Source of the DNA: Billgrantia pellis
Lineage (GTDB): Bacteria > Pseudomonadota > Gammaproteobacteria > Pseudomonadales > Halomonadaceae
NCBI RefSeq assembly: GCF_008297955.1
Contig: NZ_VTPY01000001.1
Location: forward strand, 372,001 to 436,000
Reading direction: 5' to 3'
Length of the DNA: 64,000 bases
The notes under the pieces were generated by a model, which ran no database searches, was not told the origin of the DNA, and was given only the letters and a program-made list of their open reading frames with translations. Below are positions 30,719 to 38,668 of this stretch, one piece after another. Position numbers and translations under genes: made by a program. Each line of letters opens with the position of its first letter. Positions within the stretch are counted from its first letter, which is position 1.

Positions 30719-31255
30719 TTAGACATCGCCGGGCACTTCTTTCGAAGGCTGGGGGCTCGCCTCGGGGTGCAGGCAGCGCCTTCCCGCCCGCCAGGTGTCG
30801 AGCAGGAACTGCAGGCCCAGCAGGCCGAAGCCGATGGGTAGCGTGGCGTAGGGGATGACGGTCGGGGTGCCCAGTGCACTGGAAACACGCTCGCCGTACT
30901 CGAAGGCCTGCCACGCCATGATGCCGCCGCGCCATACCATGACGAAGCTGAAGATGGCGCCAAGCAGGCCCGTGATCACGCCGACCAGGGCCTGGGCGCG
31001 CAACGGCAGCTTGTGGGCGAAGAACTCGATACGGATATGGGCGTCGTGCCGCTGGGCCTCGGCCGCGCCCATGACGGCGAGATAGACCAGCAGGAAGGAG
31101 TTGACCTCCAGGCTCCAGCTGGTCGGGGCCGAGAACACGTGGCGCATCACGGCGTCATAGCAGATAGTCAGCGCCATGAAGACAAGTACCACGATCGAGG
31201 CGCCGCGAAGGACGGCCATCAGGCCGTCCCACCCGCGCATGACGTTGCGGGACAT
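30719..31255 (-). CDS. TRAP transporter small permease (DctQ family)
   Basis: From the ATG at 31255 (ribosome site GAGGAG) the protein has 178 residues and four transmembrane segments. The family motif is visible around RHVFSAPTSWSLEVNSFLLVYLAVMGAAEAQRHDAHIRIEFFA, including the W-x-x-E block. DctQ proteins pair with the large permease for sodium-coupled organic acid uptake. It is the last gene of the operon, eleven bases after the binding-protein gene. The longer reading from 31357 would overlap that gene and is rejected. Confidence 0.9.
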   Translation of the reverse strand: MSRNVMRGWDGLMAVLRGASIVVLVFMALTICYDAVMRHVFSAPTSWSLEVNSFLLVYLAVMGAAEAQRHDAHIRIEFFAHKLPLRAQALVGVITGLLGAIFSFVMVWRGGIMAWQAFEYGERVSSALGTPTVIPYATLPIGFGLLGLQFLLDTWRAGRRCLHPEASPQPSKEVPGDV

Positions 31256-31265
31256 GACACTCTCC

Positions 31266-32312
31266 TCAGGCTTCGCCGAGCGCCAGAGCAATGGCGCGTT
31301 CGCCAACCTCCCCGCCGACTTCGCCCTTCCAGTGCTCCCATACCGCTTCGGTGGCATCGTTGAAAGCGGCCAAGTCCTCCTCGGAAGGTTCGATGACTTC
31401 GATGCCGGCCTCTTCCATCATCGGCCAGTACTCGTTGGGGTAGATGTCCTCGTTGCAGTGCTCGATGAAGTTCTCGTCGTACCACTGAGCGGCCTCTTCC
31501 AGCGCGGTGCGCACCTCGCTGTCGAGGCTGTCCCAGCGGTCACGGAGCATGAACGGTGCCACCGTGAAGCCCGTGACGGGCAGCTTGTAGCAGACCGCCA
31601 GTTGCTCGTGCAGGCTGCGTCCGACGATGGTGGAAATATTGAAGATGCCGGCGTCCACGGTACCGCGCTGCAGGGCCTGGTAAGTTTCCGATGAGGGAAT
31701 ACGGGTGGCACCAATATCGTAGCTTTCCAGCGCGGTGGTGGCCTCGTAGCCCACCACGCGGACCTTCTTGCCGCGCAGGTCCTCAAGCGTTCGAATCGGA
31801 TTCTCCTCGGTGCTCCAGATGTACTCCGGCTCGAGGACGCCGCCGCCGGAGCAGAGCATGTAGAGGTTCTCTTCGGCGAGTTGTTCGTTGATCAATGTCA
31901 TCAGCGGACTGCCGAGCTTGAGGCGCTCGGGATGACGGTAGAGTTCGTTGACCACGCCGGGTAGGCCGGTGATACCGAGGATCGGCAGCGAGCGGGTGAT
32001 GTAGGAAAGCGTGTGGAACATGAAGTCCACGCTGCCGGCGCGCAGGGCCGGCAACTGCTCGTCGGCGGTGAGCAGTTGGCCGGAGTGATGGTAGTCGAAG
32101 TCGATGGCGTCGGCGTGGTTGTCGGCCAGGAACGTGACGAAACCATCGGAGCCGTAGCTCAGCGCCTTGTAGGAGGGCGTGATGTAGTTCACCCCGGTCA
32201 GCGACGTGGCGGCCATGGCGCGGGGAGAGAACAAACGGTGCCCGCCGAACATGGCGGCGCCGGCGGTGGCGAAGGTGCCGTACTTGAGCAGCTGGCGGCG
32301 TGTGAGAGTCAT
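31266..32312 (-). CDS. TRAP transporter solute-binding protein (DctP family)
   Basis: The 348-residue protein has a twin-arginine signal (TRRQLLKYGTFATAGAAMFGG, cleavage near AMAA), so it is folded before export. The mature part shows the DctP fold with the inter-lobe segment LRGKKVRVVGYEATTALESYDIGATRIPSSETYQALQRGTVDA, carrying the conserved Arg that contacts the ligand carboxylate. It captures a carboxylic acid in the periplasm and delivers it to the permease encoded beside it. The ligand cannot be told from sequence. Confidence 0.92.
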   Translation of the reverse strand: MTLTRRQLLKYGTFATAGAAMFGGHRLFSPRAMAATSLTGVNYITPSYKALSYGSDGFVTFLADNHADAIDFDYHHSGQLLTADEQLPALRAGSVDFMFHTLSYITRSLPILGITGLPGVVNELYRHPERLKLGSPLMTLINEQLAEENLYMLCSGGGVLEPEYIWSTEENPIRTLEDLRGKKVRVVGYEATTALESYDIGATRIPSSETYQALQRGTVDAGIFNISTIVGRSLHEQLAVCYKLPVTGFTVAPFMLRDRWDSLDSEVRTALEEAAQWYDENFIEHCNEDIYPNEYWPMMEEAGIEVIEPSEEDLAAFNDATEAVWEHWKGEVGGEVGERAIALALGEA

Positions 32313-32385
32313 GTCGTTGTCTCCTGCTTGTTATTGTCATGCGAGCGATGTCGCTGGGTGCGGCCGAAGCCGCGTTCTTGCGGGA

Positions 32386-33675
32386 CTACATGAGCCCCGG
32401 CAACCACAGGCTGAGGCTGGGGAAGAACACGAACAGCATCAGTACCAGGAACTGCACGGCGACGAACGGTAGTGCACTGCGAATGATCTCTTCGATGGAG
32501 AGGTCCGGACACACGCCACGCAAGGCATAAAGGTTCAGGCCCACCGGCGGGGTGACCACGGCGATCTCAAGGTTGAGTACCAGAACGATGCCGAACCACA
32601 GCGGATCGTAGCCCAGCGCTTCGACCAACGGCAGCAGGACCGGCGTGGTCACCACGATGAGCGATACCGCGTCGACCAGCATGCCGAGGAGGACCAGCAG
32701 CATCATGACCGCCAGCAGGATGGCCCAGGCGGGAAGGCCGCTGGTGGTGAGAGCCTCGGTGAGCAGCTGGGGTACGCGCACCATGTTGAGGTAATCGCCG
32801 AAGATCTTGGCGCAACCCATGATCAGCAGGATGGCGCCGCTGATTCGTGCCGTGGTGCCGAGAATCCGAATCAGCTTGGCCCAGGTCAGGCTGCGAAAGA
32901 CCGCCGCGGCGATGAAGAAAGCGCCGAGCGCCCCGACGCCAGCCGCTTCGCTGGGAGTGGCGAAGCCGGTATAGATCGATCCCAGCACCACCAGCACGAG
33001 CAGGGCGGCATGCCAGATCTGCCCCAGGCTATGGAAGCGTTCTCGCCAGGTGAAGCGCTGCTCGGCGATCGGAGCTTCCCCGGGGTTGAAAGTGACACGC
33101 AGGAAGATATAGAGCGACAGTGCCAGGGTCAGCACGATTCCTGGGATGATGCCGCCGATGAACAGATCGGCCACCGATACGCTGGAAACCGCGCCGTAGA
33201 TGATGAACGGCACGCTGGGCGGAATCAGCATCGCCAGCGCACCGGCAGTCACTACCGAGCCGGCAGCCAGGGTGCGACTGTAGCCTCTCTCGAGCATCTG
33301 TGGCACGGCGATCGAGCCCACTGCGGCCACGCCCGCCAGGCTGACGCCCGACACGGCGCCGAACATCGCCGAGGCACCCACTGAGGAGATCGCCAGGCTG
33401 CCGCGCAGCCAGTTGAGCCAGCGGACCGCTGCCTGGAACAGATTGGCGCCGACCGGCGTGGCGCCGAGCAGGCTCCCCATCAGGATGAACAGTGGAAGCG
33501 CGACCATCTCGAACACGTTGAGCTGGCCGAACAGCGACGTGGGGGCGAAGAAGAACGCCAGTGAGCCGCGGGCCATGTACAGTCCTATGAGACCGGCGAC
33601 TCCCAGCGACAGGAAGATCGGCACGCCGAGCCCGATCATCGCGATCAGGGCGAGGACTACCAGTACGGGATCCAT
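32386..33675 (-). CDS. TRAP transporter large permease (DctM family)
   Basis: From the ATG at 33675 (AGGAG six bases upstream; another ATG at 33681 leaves no spacing) this encodes 429 residues with about twelve transmembrane segments. Family motifs include GVPIFLSLGVAGLIGLY, the GSLLGATPVGANLF loop, AVSGVSLAGVAAVGSIAVPQMLERGYSR, and ITPPVG-like VVTPPVGLNLYALRGV near the C-terminus. It is the sodium-driven transport subunit. It lies nine bases after the CoA-transferase gene, so import and activation of the same acid are probably co-expressed. Confidence 0.93.
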   Translation of the reverse strand: MDPVLVVLALIAMIGLGVPIFLSLGVAGLIGLYMARGSLAFFFAPTSLFGQLNVFEMVALPLFILMGSLLGATPVGANLFQAAVRWLNWLRGSLAISSVGASAMFGAVSGVSLAGVAAVGSIAVPQMLERGYSRTLAAGSVVTAGALAMLIPPSVPFIIYGAVSSVSVADLFIGGIIPGIVLTLALSLYIFLRVTFNPGEAPIAEQRFTWRERFHSLGQIWHAALLVLVVLGSIYTGFATPSEAAGVGALGAFFIAAAVFRSLTWAKLIRILGTTARISGAILLIMGCAKIFGDYLNMVRVPQLLTEALTTSGLPAWAILLAVMMLLVLLGMLVDAVSLIVVTTPVLLPLVEALGYDPLWFGIVLVLNLEIAVVTPPVGLNLYALRGVCPDLSIEEIIRSALPFVAVQFLVLMLFVFFPSLSLWLPGLM

Positions 33676-33684
33676 GGACATCTC

Positions 33685-34902
33685 CTAGATGACCTGGTCG
33701 CGTCGAAGCGCATCGAGGATGGCCCTGTCGCAGCCGAGCCAGTCGGCCAGGATCGTGTCGGTATGTTCGCCGAGCGCCGGCCCCACGTGGCGGATCGTCC
33801 CCGGTGTGCGTGAGAGGCGTGGGAAGACGTTCTGCATCGGCAGTGGCATGCCGTGGCGGTCGGGTACCTCGACGATCGCCTCGCGGGCGAGGAAGTGCGG
33901 GTCGGCCAACATGTCCGGGGCGCGGTAGACCAGGCCCGCCGGCACGCCGGCCTTGGCCAGGATGTCGACGACCTGCTGGGCGTCGTGTTGGCGCGTCCAG
34001 GCCGCCACGAGGTCATCGATGGCCTGCTGGTTTTCGCCGCGTGCACGATGGGTGGCATAGTCGGGGTGGTCGGCCAGGGCCGGCTGTCCCATGGCCTTGC
34101 AGAGCCGACGGAACACCGTATCTTGGTTGGCGCCGATGATGACGTCGCGGCCATCACGGGCCGGGTAGGCGTTCGACGGGGCGATCTTGGGCAGAAAGCT
34201 GCCACTGCGCTCACGCACCTTACCGGCCCGGGCGTACTCGGGGACCAGGCTTTCCATCATCGCCAGCACCGATTCGAAGATGCTGCTGTCGACCACTTGG
34301 CCGCGACCGGTGCGCTCGCGCTGATGCAGTGCTATCAGGGTGCCCAGTGCGGCATGCAGACCCGCCAAGGTATCGCCCAGTGAGATCCCGACGCGAACCG
34401 GGGGGCGGTCGGGGTAACCGCTGACGTAACGCAGGCCGCCCATTGCTTCGCAGACCGAGGCAAACCCGGCACGCGCAGCATAAGGCCCATCCTGGCCAAA
34501 GCCGGTGACACGCACCATCACCAGCCCGCTGTTGTCGCGCGACAGTGCGTCATAGCCGAGCCCCCAGCGCTCCATGGTACCGGGACGGAAATTCTCGATG
34601 ACGACATCGGCGACGCGAGCCAGCTCGCGTAGCAGCGACTGGCCGCGCGGCTGGCGCAGGTCCAGCGTCAGCGACTGCTTGTTGCGGGCAATGACGTTCC
34701 ACCATAGCGGCTCGCCCGTATCGCGGTCCGCCTCGCCCCACTGGCGCATGGCGTCGCCCTTGCCCGGCGGCTCCACCTTGATGACCTGGGCGCCAAAGTC
34801 GGCCAGCACCTGGCCGCAGTAGGGGCCGGCAATCAGTTGGCCCAGTTCGAGGACCTTGATGTCGGTGAGAGGCGCCGCTGTGTGATCGACGAGTGGGGTC
34901 AT
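33685..34902 (-). CDS. CoA-transferase family III (CaiB/BaiF-like)
   Basis: The 405-residue protein from the ATG at 34902 begins MTPLVDHTAAPLTDIKVLELGQLIAGPYCGQVLADFGAQVIKVEPP-type sequence, the family hallmark. It continues with MVRVTGFGQDGPYAARAGFASVCEAMGGLRYVSGYPDRPPVRVGISLGD and GQVVDSSIFE. These enzymes move CoA between acids through an aspartyl anhydride. In an operon with a TRAP importer it probably activates the imported acid for catabolism. The longer reading from 35004 overlaps the GntR gene and is rejected. Confidence 0.92.
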   Translation of the reverse strand: MTPLVDHTAAPLTDIKVLELGQLIAGPYCGQVLADFGAQVIKVEPPGKGDAMRQWGEADRDTGEPLWWNVIARNKQSLTLDLRQPRGQSLLRELARVADVVIENFRPGTMERWGLGYDALSRDNSGLVMVRVTGFGQDGPYAARAGFASVCEAMGGLRYVSGYPDRPPVRVGISLGDTLAGLHAALGTLIALHQRERTGRGQVVDSSIFESVLAMMESLVPEYARAGKVRERSGSFLPKIAPSNAYPARDGRDVIIGANQDTVFRRLCKAMGQPALADHPDYATHRARGENQQAIDDLVAAWTRQHDAQQVVDILAKAGVPAGLVYRAPDMLADPHFLAREAIVEVPDRHGMPLPMQNVFPRLSRTPGTIRHVGPALGEHTDTILADWLGCDRAILDALRRDQVI

Positions 34903-34924
34903 TGTTGTTGGTTGCCTCCTGACG

Positions 34925-35638
34925 TCAGTGGTGAGACGCCTCCGGCCGGGCCGGGGCATCGGTGAAGCGTACGTGAAGTGCCTGGGCGGCCAGCAAGTGG
35001 GCACGCATCACGCTCTCGGCCCACTCCGGGCTGCCGGCGGCAACGGCTTGCAGGATCTCGCGATGATGACGCATGCTGCGGCGCAGATGGGTGGCGTCGT
35101 AGTTGCCGAAGTTGCGTCGTATCACCGAGGTGCGAACCACGCTGTCGAGCACGCTGGCCAGGCGCTGATTATCGCTGGCGAGGATGAGCTCGCGATGGAA
35201 GACATGATTGAGATGGGCGATCTCGTTGCGCACACCGGGTCTCCCCTCGATCTGATCGGTGAGTGCTTCCATGCGGGTGGCGAGTTCGTCGAGACGATCG
35301 AGCCGCTGTGCGTCCATGCGCTTGCTGGCCAAGCGCACCGCCATGGGCTCCAGGACCAGCCGCAGCTCGAAAACCTCGCGAGCATCCTTCTCCGTCCAGG
35401 CCGCCACCCGTGCCCCGTGGTGCGGGATCGCCTCGAGCCAGCCCTCCGACACCAGTTCCCGTAGTGCTTCACGTACTGGCGTGCGGCTTACCTCGAGTTC
35501 TCGCGCGATGCGGTTTTCACGAATGTAATCGTGCGCCTGGTATCGACCGTCCAGGATCCGTTGCTTGATTTCGTCGTGCACTTCGGCTGTCGCCGTTCGC
35601 ACGATAGGGGCCGGTTTGGCATTGATCGCTTTCGCCAT
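34925..35638 (-). CDS. GntR-family regulator, FCD (FadR) subgroup
   Basis: This protein of 237 residues (start ATG 35638; a second ATG at 35665 overlaps an operator-like palindrome) has an N-terminal winged helix (about residues 18-85: RILDGRYQAHDYIRENRIARELEVSRTPVREALRELVSEGWLE) and a C-terminal helical FCD ligand domain with metal-binding His residues (LNHVFHRELI and MRHHREIL). It lies 22 bases upstream of the CoA-transferase gene and probably controls the whole operon, responding to the transported acid or its CoA ester. Confidence 0.9.
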   Translation of the reverse strand: MAKAINAKPAPIVRTATAEVHDEIKQRILDGRYQAHDYIRENRIARELEVSRTPVREALRELVSEGWLEAIPHHGARVAAWTEKDAREVFELRLVLEPMAVRLASKRMDAQRLDRLDELATRMEALTDQIEGRPGVRNEIAHLNHVFHRELILASDNQRLASVLDSVVRTSVIRRNFGNYDATHLRRSMRHHREILQAVAAGSPEWAESVMRAHLLAAQALHVRFTDAPARPEASHH

Positions 35639-35650
35639 GGGCGATCTCAC

Positions 35651-35662
35651 ATTGCATACAAT
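35651..35662. promoter_or_regulatory. GntR operator candidate 1
   Basis: ATTGCATACAAT is an imperfect palindrome directly upstream of the gntR start, resembling sites bound by FadR-subgroup regulators. Confidence 0.5.
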
Positions 35663-35712
35663 CATTAAGTTAGTTCGCTCATGCCCGCCGCGTCGTTAGA
35701 CTTTAGTGGGAC

Positions 35713-35724
35713 ATTGCATGCAAT
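35713..35724. promoter_or_regulatory. GntR operator candidate 2
   Basis: ATTGCATGCAAT is a perfect 12-bp palindrome differing from candidate 1 by one base, 62 bp away. Paired sites fit an autoregulated operon, possibly with looping. Confidence 0.55.
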
Positions 35725-35985
35725 TTCGAGCGCTTGTTCAGGCCAGCGGAAAGTAGGGGGCACGACCCCGAACCGGCTATCGCTTGGCGCGATACGCGGC
35801 GTCATGATCGACTGCCTCTTGTGGGGGTTAAACCCACTGCGATGCTGCCTTGTCGTTCGGGCATCCTGGGAAACCTTTCGATACAAAACTGGCTTCCGCG
35901 CTGCCGGGCTTTTCCTGCCGGGCGTCGCTAAGGTAGGGAGGGAGAGTCGCAAAGGCTGGGATAATCGTCGGCAAAGGAGGGCAGG
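35725..35985. other. Intergenic region between operator 2 and the SDR gene
   Basis: No convincing gene is seen. Short readings exist in several frames but lack ribosome sites. The region should hold promoters for the leftward operon and the rightward SDR; AAGGAGGGC directly precedes the SDR start. Confidence 0.5.
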
Positions 35986-36963
35986 ATGCGATCACATGAT
36001 GTGGACGGGGCCGTTGTCGTATTGACGGGGGCCTCCAGCGGTATCGGCCGGGCCTGTGCCTACGAGTTCGCACGACGCGGTGCGGTGCTGTTTCTTGCCG
36101 CTCGAGATCGCCATGCTCTGCATGATGTGGCCGAAACGTGCCATCGGCTAGGTGGGCAGGCCAGGATCGAAGTGGCGGATGTCGCCCAGCCGGACGACAT
36201 GGAACGACTGGCACGGAGCGCGATCGATGCCGCCGGTCGCATCGATGTCTGGGTCAACAACGCCGGAATCGGCGTTCTGGGCGCTTTCGACGAAGTGCCG
36301 CTCGAGGCGCATGTACAGGTCATTCAAACCGATCTGCTGGGCTGCGTGCGTGGCGCTCATGCCGTGCTGCCCCACTTCAAGCGTCAACGGAGCGGTATCT
36401 TGATCCATAACATCTCCCTGGGCGGCTGGGCACCGCAGCCCTATGCGGCGGCCTACAGTGCGGCCAAGTTCGGCTTGCGGGCGTTTACCGAGAGCCTGCG
36501 CGGCGAACTGCATGCCTGGCCGAATATCCATGTCTGCGGGGTCTATCCCACGGTGATGGATACGCCCGGCTTTCGTGACGGGGGCAACTATACCGGCCGC
36601 GAGGTTGAACCCGTACCGCCGGTCTACGATCCGCAGCGAACGGCGGAGGCAATCGTCGGCCTGGCCGAGCGCCCGCGCCATAGCGTCTACGTCGGCCTGC
36701 CAGCCGTGCTGTCGCGCCTGGCTCAGGCGGTACCGGGCTATGCGGCGATCAACGCTCGGCTGGTAAGTGCCGCTTTGCGTCGTGCAAGGCCGACGCCGAT
36801 TTCCTCGGGTAATCTTTTTACGCCGCCCAGCGGAGAGCGGCGAATCGAAGGGGGATATCGCGATCGCAACGCGCATCGCGTCGGCTGGTGGCTTGCCGCC
36901 TCGGTGGCGACGGCCACGATAGCCGGGGCCTGGTGGGTGAAGCAGCGAAGGGGGAGCAGGTAA
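35986..36963 (+). CDS. Short-chain dehydrogenase/reductase with C-terminal membrane anchor
   Basis: The 325-residue protein is a classical SDR: the cofactor motif TGASSGIG (about residues 14-21), NNAG (about 91-94), and the catalytic Ser and YSAAK block (YAAAYSAAKFGLRAF). The C-terminus carries a hydrophobic segment (WWLAASVATATIAGAWWV) and a basic end, so the enzyme is probably bound to the inner membrane. Substrate is unknown. A strong ribosome site (AAAGGAGGGC) precedes the ATG. Confidence 0.9.
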   Translation: MRSHDVDGAVVVLTGASSGIGRACAYEFARRGAVLFLAARDRHALHDVAETCHRLGGQARIEVADVAQPDDMERLARSAIDAAGRIDVWVNNAGIGVLGAFDEVPLEAHVQVIQTDLLGCVRGAHAVLPHFKRQRSGILIHNISLGGWAPQPYAAAYSAAKFGLRAFTESLRGELHAWPNIHVCGVYPTVMDTPGFRDGGNYTGREVEPVPPVYDPQRTAEAIVGLAERPRHSVYVGLPAVLSRLAQAVPGYAAINARLVSAALRRARPTPISSGNLFTPPSGERRIEGGYRDRNAHRVGWWLAASVATATIAGAWWVKQRRGSR

Positions 36964-37166
36964 TTATCGGCTTCCGTGCAGCCGCTCGGTGGCTTGGGCC
37001 AGGGCGTCGATGGCACGCTGTCTCAGCCAGGGATGGCCGTCGCGCATGACGTCGACGAGCAGGCGCTGTTCCTTAAGATAGAGGCGGCCGAAACCCGGAA
37101 CATGATGATACTGCCGATGTTGTGGATCAGGTCGGCGTCCTTGATTCGGGCCGATTCCTGCGGCAC
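36964..37166 (-). pseudogene. Possible frameshifted small ORF
   Basis: On the minus strand a GTG at 37166 opens PQESARIKDADLIHNIGSIIMF in one frame, and a different frame continues GRLYLKEQRLLVDVMRDGHP ... ERLHGSR to the stop at 36964. Both pieces have high third-position GC, as expected for coding DNA here. They would join into about 66 residues with one frame change near 37095-37105. This is weak evidence; the region may simply be non-coding between SDR and amidase. Confidence 0.3.
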
Positions 37167-37235
37167 GGCTCGATTGGGTCTTTGGGCTGCCATTTCCCAC
37201 CATCAAGAGGGCACTCACTCGAAAGGGAGGTTCCT

Positions 37236-38651
37236 GTGAGCGACACCGATCTTGGCACCATGGATGCGGGCCAGCTGTACGATCGCTTTGCCTCGGGAGA
37301 GGCTTCGCCATTGGAAGCGACACGCGCCGCGCTCGAGCGTATCGATCGTCTCAACCCTGCCGTGAATGCGTATGTGCGGGTCGACCACGAGGGAGCCCGA
37401 GCCGCTGCGGAAGCCTCAACGCGTCGTTGGCGGCAAGGGCGACCGCTGAGCCCGATCGATGGCGTGCCCGTTTCGTTGAAGGATCTTACCGAATCGGTCG
37501 GCCTGCCGGCACGAAAGGGATCGCTTACCGTGCCCGATACCCCCTGCGAGCGGGACTCCCCGCCGGCGCAGCAGCTGCGCGAGGCTGGAGCGATCATCCT
37601 GGGCAAGACCAATACGCCGGAGTTCGGCTGGAAGGCGATCACCGATAACCGTGTCTTCGGTGCGACCGCCAATCCCTGGGATACTCGGCTGACACCGGGC
37701 GGTTCCTCAGGAGGGGCGGCGGTTGCGGCTGCGCTCAACATGGGCGTATTGCATCAGGGCGGGGATTCGGGCGGTTCGATTCGCATCCCGGCAGCGTTTA
37801 CCGGTGTCTTTGGATTCAAGCCGACCTTCGGCTGGACACCCGAATGGCCCCGCTCGAAGGAGGCGTCATTGTCCCACTTGGGGCCCCTGACCCGCACGGT
37901 GCCCGATGCGGCGCGCATGCTCAATGTGATGGGGCGTTACGATTATCGCGACCCTTATGCGCTGCGCGGCCAACCGGACGATTGGGGAATGGAACTGGAC
38001 AAGGGGGTTCGTGGCTTGCGCATCGCCTTTTCTCCGACGCTGGGTTACGCTCGGGTCGAGCCCGCCGTTGCCGAGTGCGTGCGTGAGGCGGCATGTCGGC
38101 TGGCAGCGCTGGGCGCCGAGGTGGAGGAGATAGATTCCGGCTTCGAGTCGCCCATACGCACCTTCCGCATGTTCTGGTTCACCGCATCGCTGGCCGTCTA
38201 TCGCGAGCACTCCGAACGCCAACGTCGCCTGCTCGATCCGGGCATGGTAGAGGATGCCAAGCGTGCGGAGCGGTGGAGTGCGCTGGACATGTTTTATGCA
38301 TTGAAGGCGCGAGCCCGGCTCACCGAAAAGCTCGAGCATTTCAACCAACGCTATCATTTGCTGATGACGCCTTCGGTGGCGGTGCGGCCGTTTGCGCTCC
38401 AGCATGACGTGCCGCCGGGAAGCGGAATGCGCGATTGGGAGGAGTGGGCGCCGTTCTCCTACCCGTTCAACCTCAGCCATCAGCCGGCGGCGTCGGTACC
38501 GTGCGGTTTCACCGCGGATGGCTTGCCTGTCGGCTTTCAACTGGCCGGTGGCAAGCACGACGACACGCGCGTGCTACGCGCCTCTCATGCCTACATGACG
38601 GCCTACCCACCGAGATTTCCCGAGGCGCCCGATTCAATGAGCCGCTGCTAA
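37236..38651 (+). CDS. Amidase signature family hydrolase
   Basis: The best start is the GTG at 37236, with AAGGGAGG six bases upstream; the reading from 37122 extends into non-coding sequence. The 471-residue protein has the catalytic Lys in PVSLKDLTES (about residue 77) and the Gly-rich nucleophile block TPGGSSGGAAVAAALNMG with the cis-Ser and nucleophilic Ser, followed by GGDSGGSIRIPAAFTGVFGFKPTFG. Such enzymes hydrolyse amides or transfer ammonia; the substrate is open. It is not GatA-like in context because no gatB or gatC lies nearby. Confidence 0.9.
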   Translation: MSDTDLGTMDAGQLYDRFASGEASPLEATRAALERIDRLNPAVNAYVRVDHEGARAAAEASTRRWRQGRPLSPIDGVPVSLKDLTESVGLPARKGSLTVPDTPCERDSPPAQQLREAGAIILGKTNTPEFGWKAITDNRVFGATANPWDTRLTPGGSSGGAAVAAALNMGVLHQGGDSGGSIRIPAAFTGVFGFKPTFGWTPEWPRSKEASLSHLGPLTRTVPDAARMLNVMGRYDYRDPYALRGQPDDWGMELDKGVRGLRIAFSPTLGYARVEPAVAECVREAACRLAALGAEVEEIDSGFESPIRTFRMFWFTASLAVYREHSERQRRLLDPGMVEDAKRAERWSALDMFYALKARARLTEKLEHFNQRYHLLMTPSVAVRPFALQHDVPPGSGMRDWEEWAPFSYPFNLSHQPAASVPCGFTADGLPVGFQLAGGKHDDTRVLRASHAYMTAYPPRFPEAPDSMSRC

Positions 38652-38668
38652 GAGCGCTTCCTCGGTGC

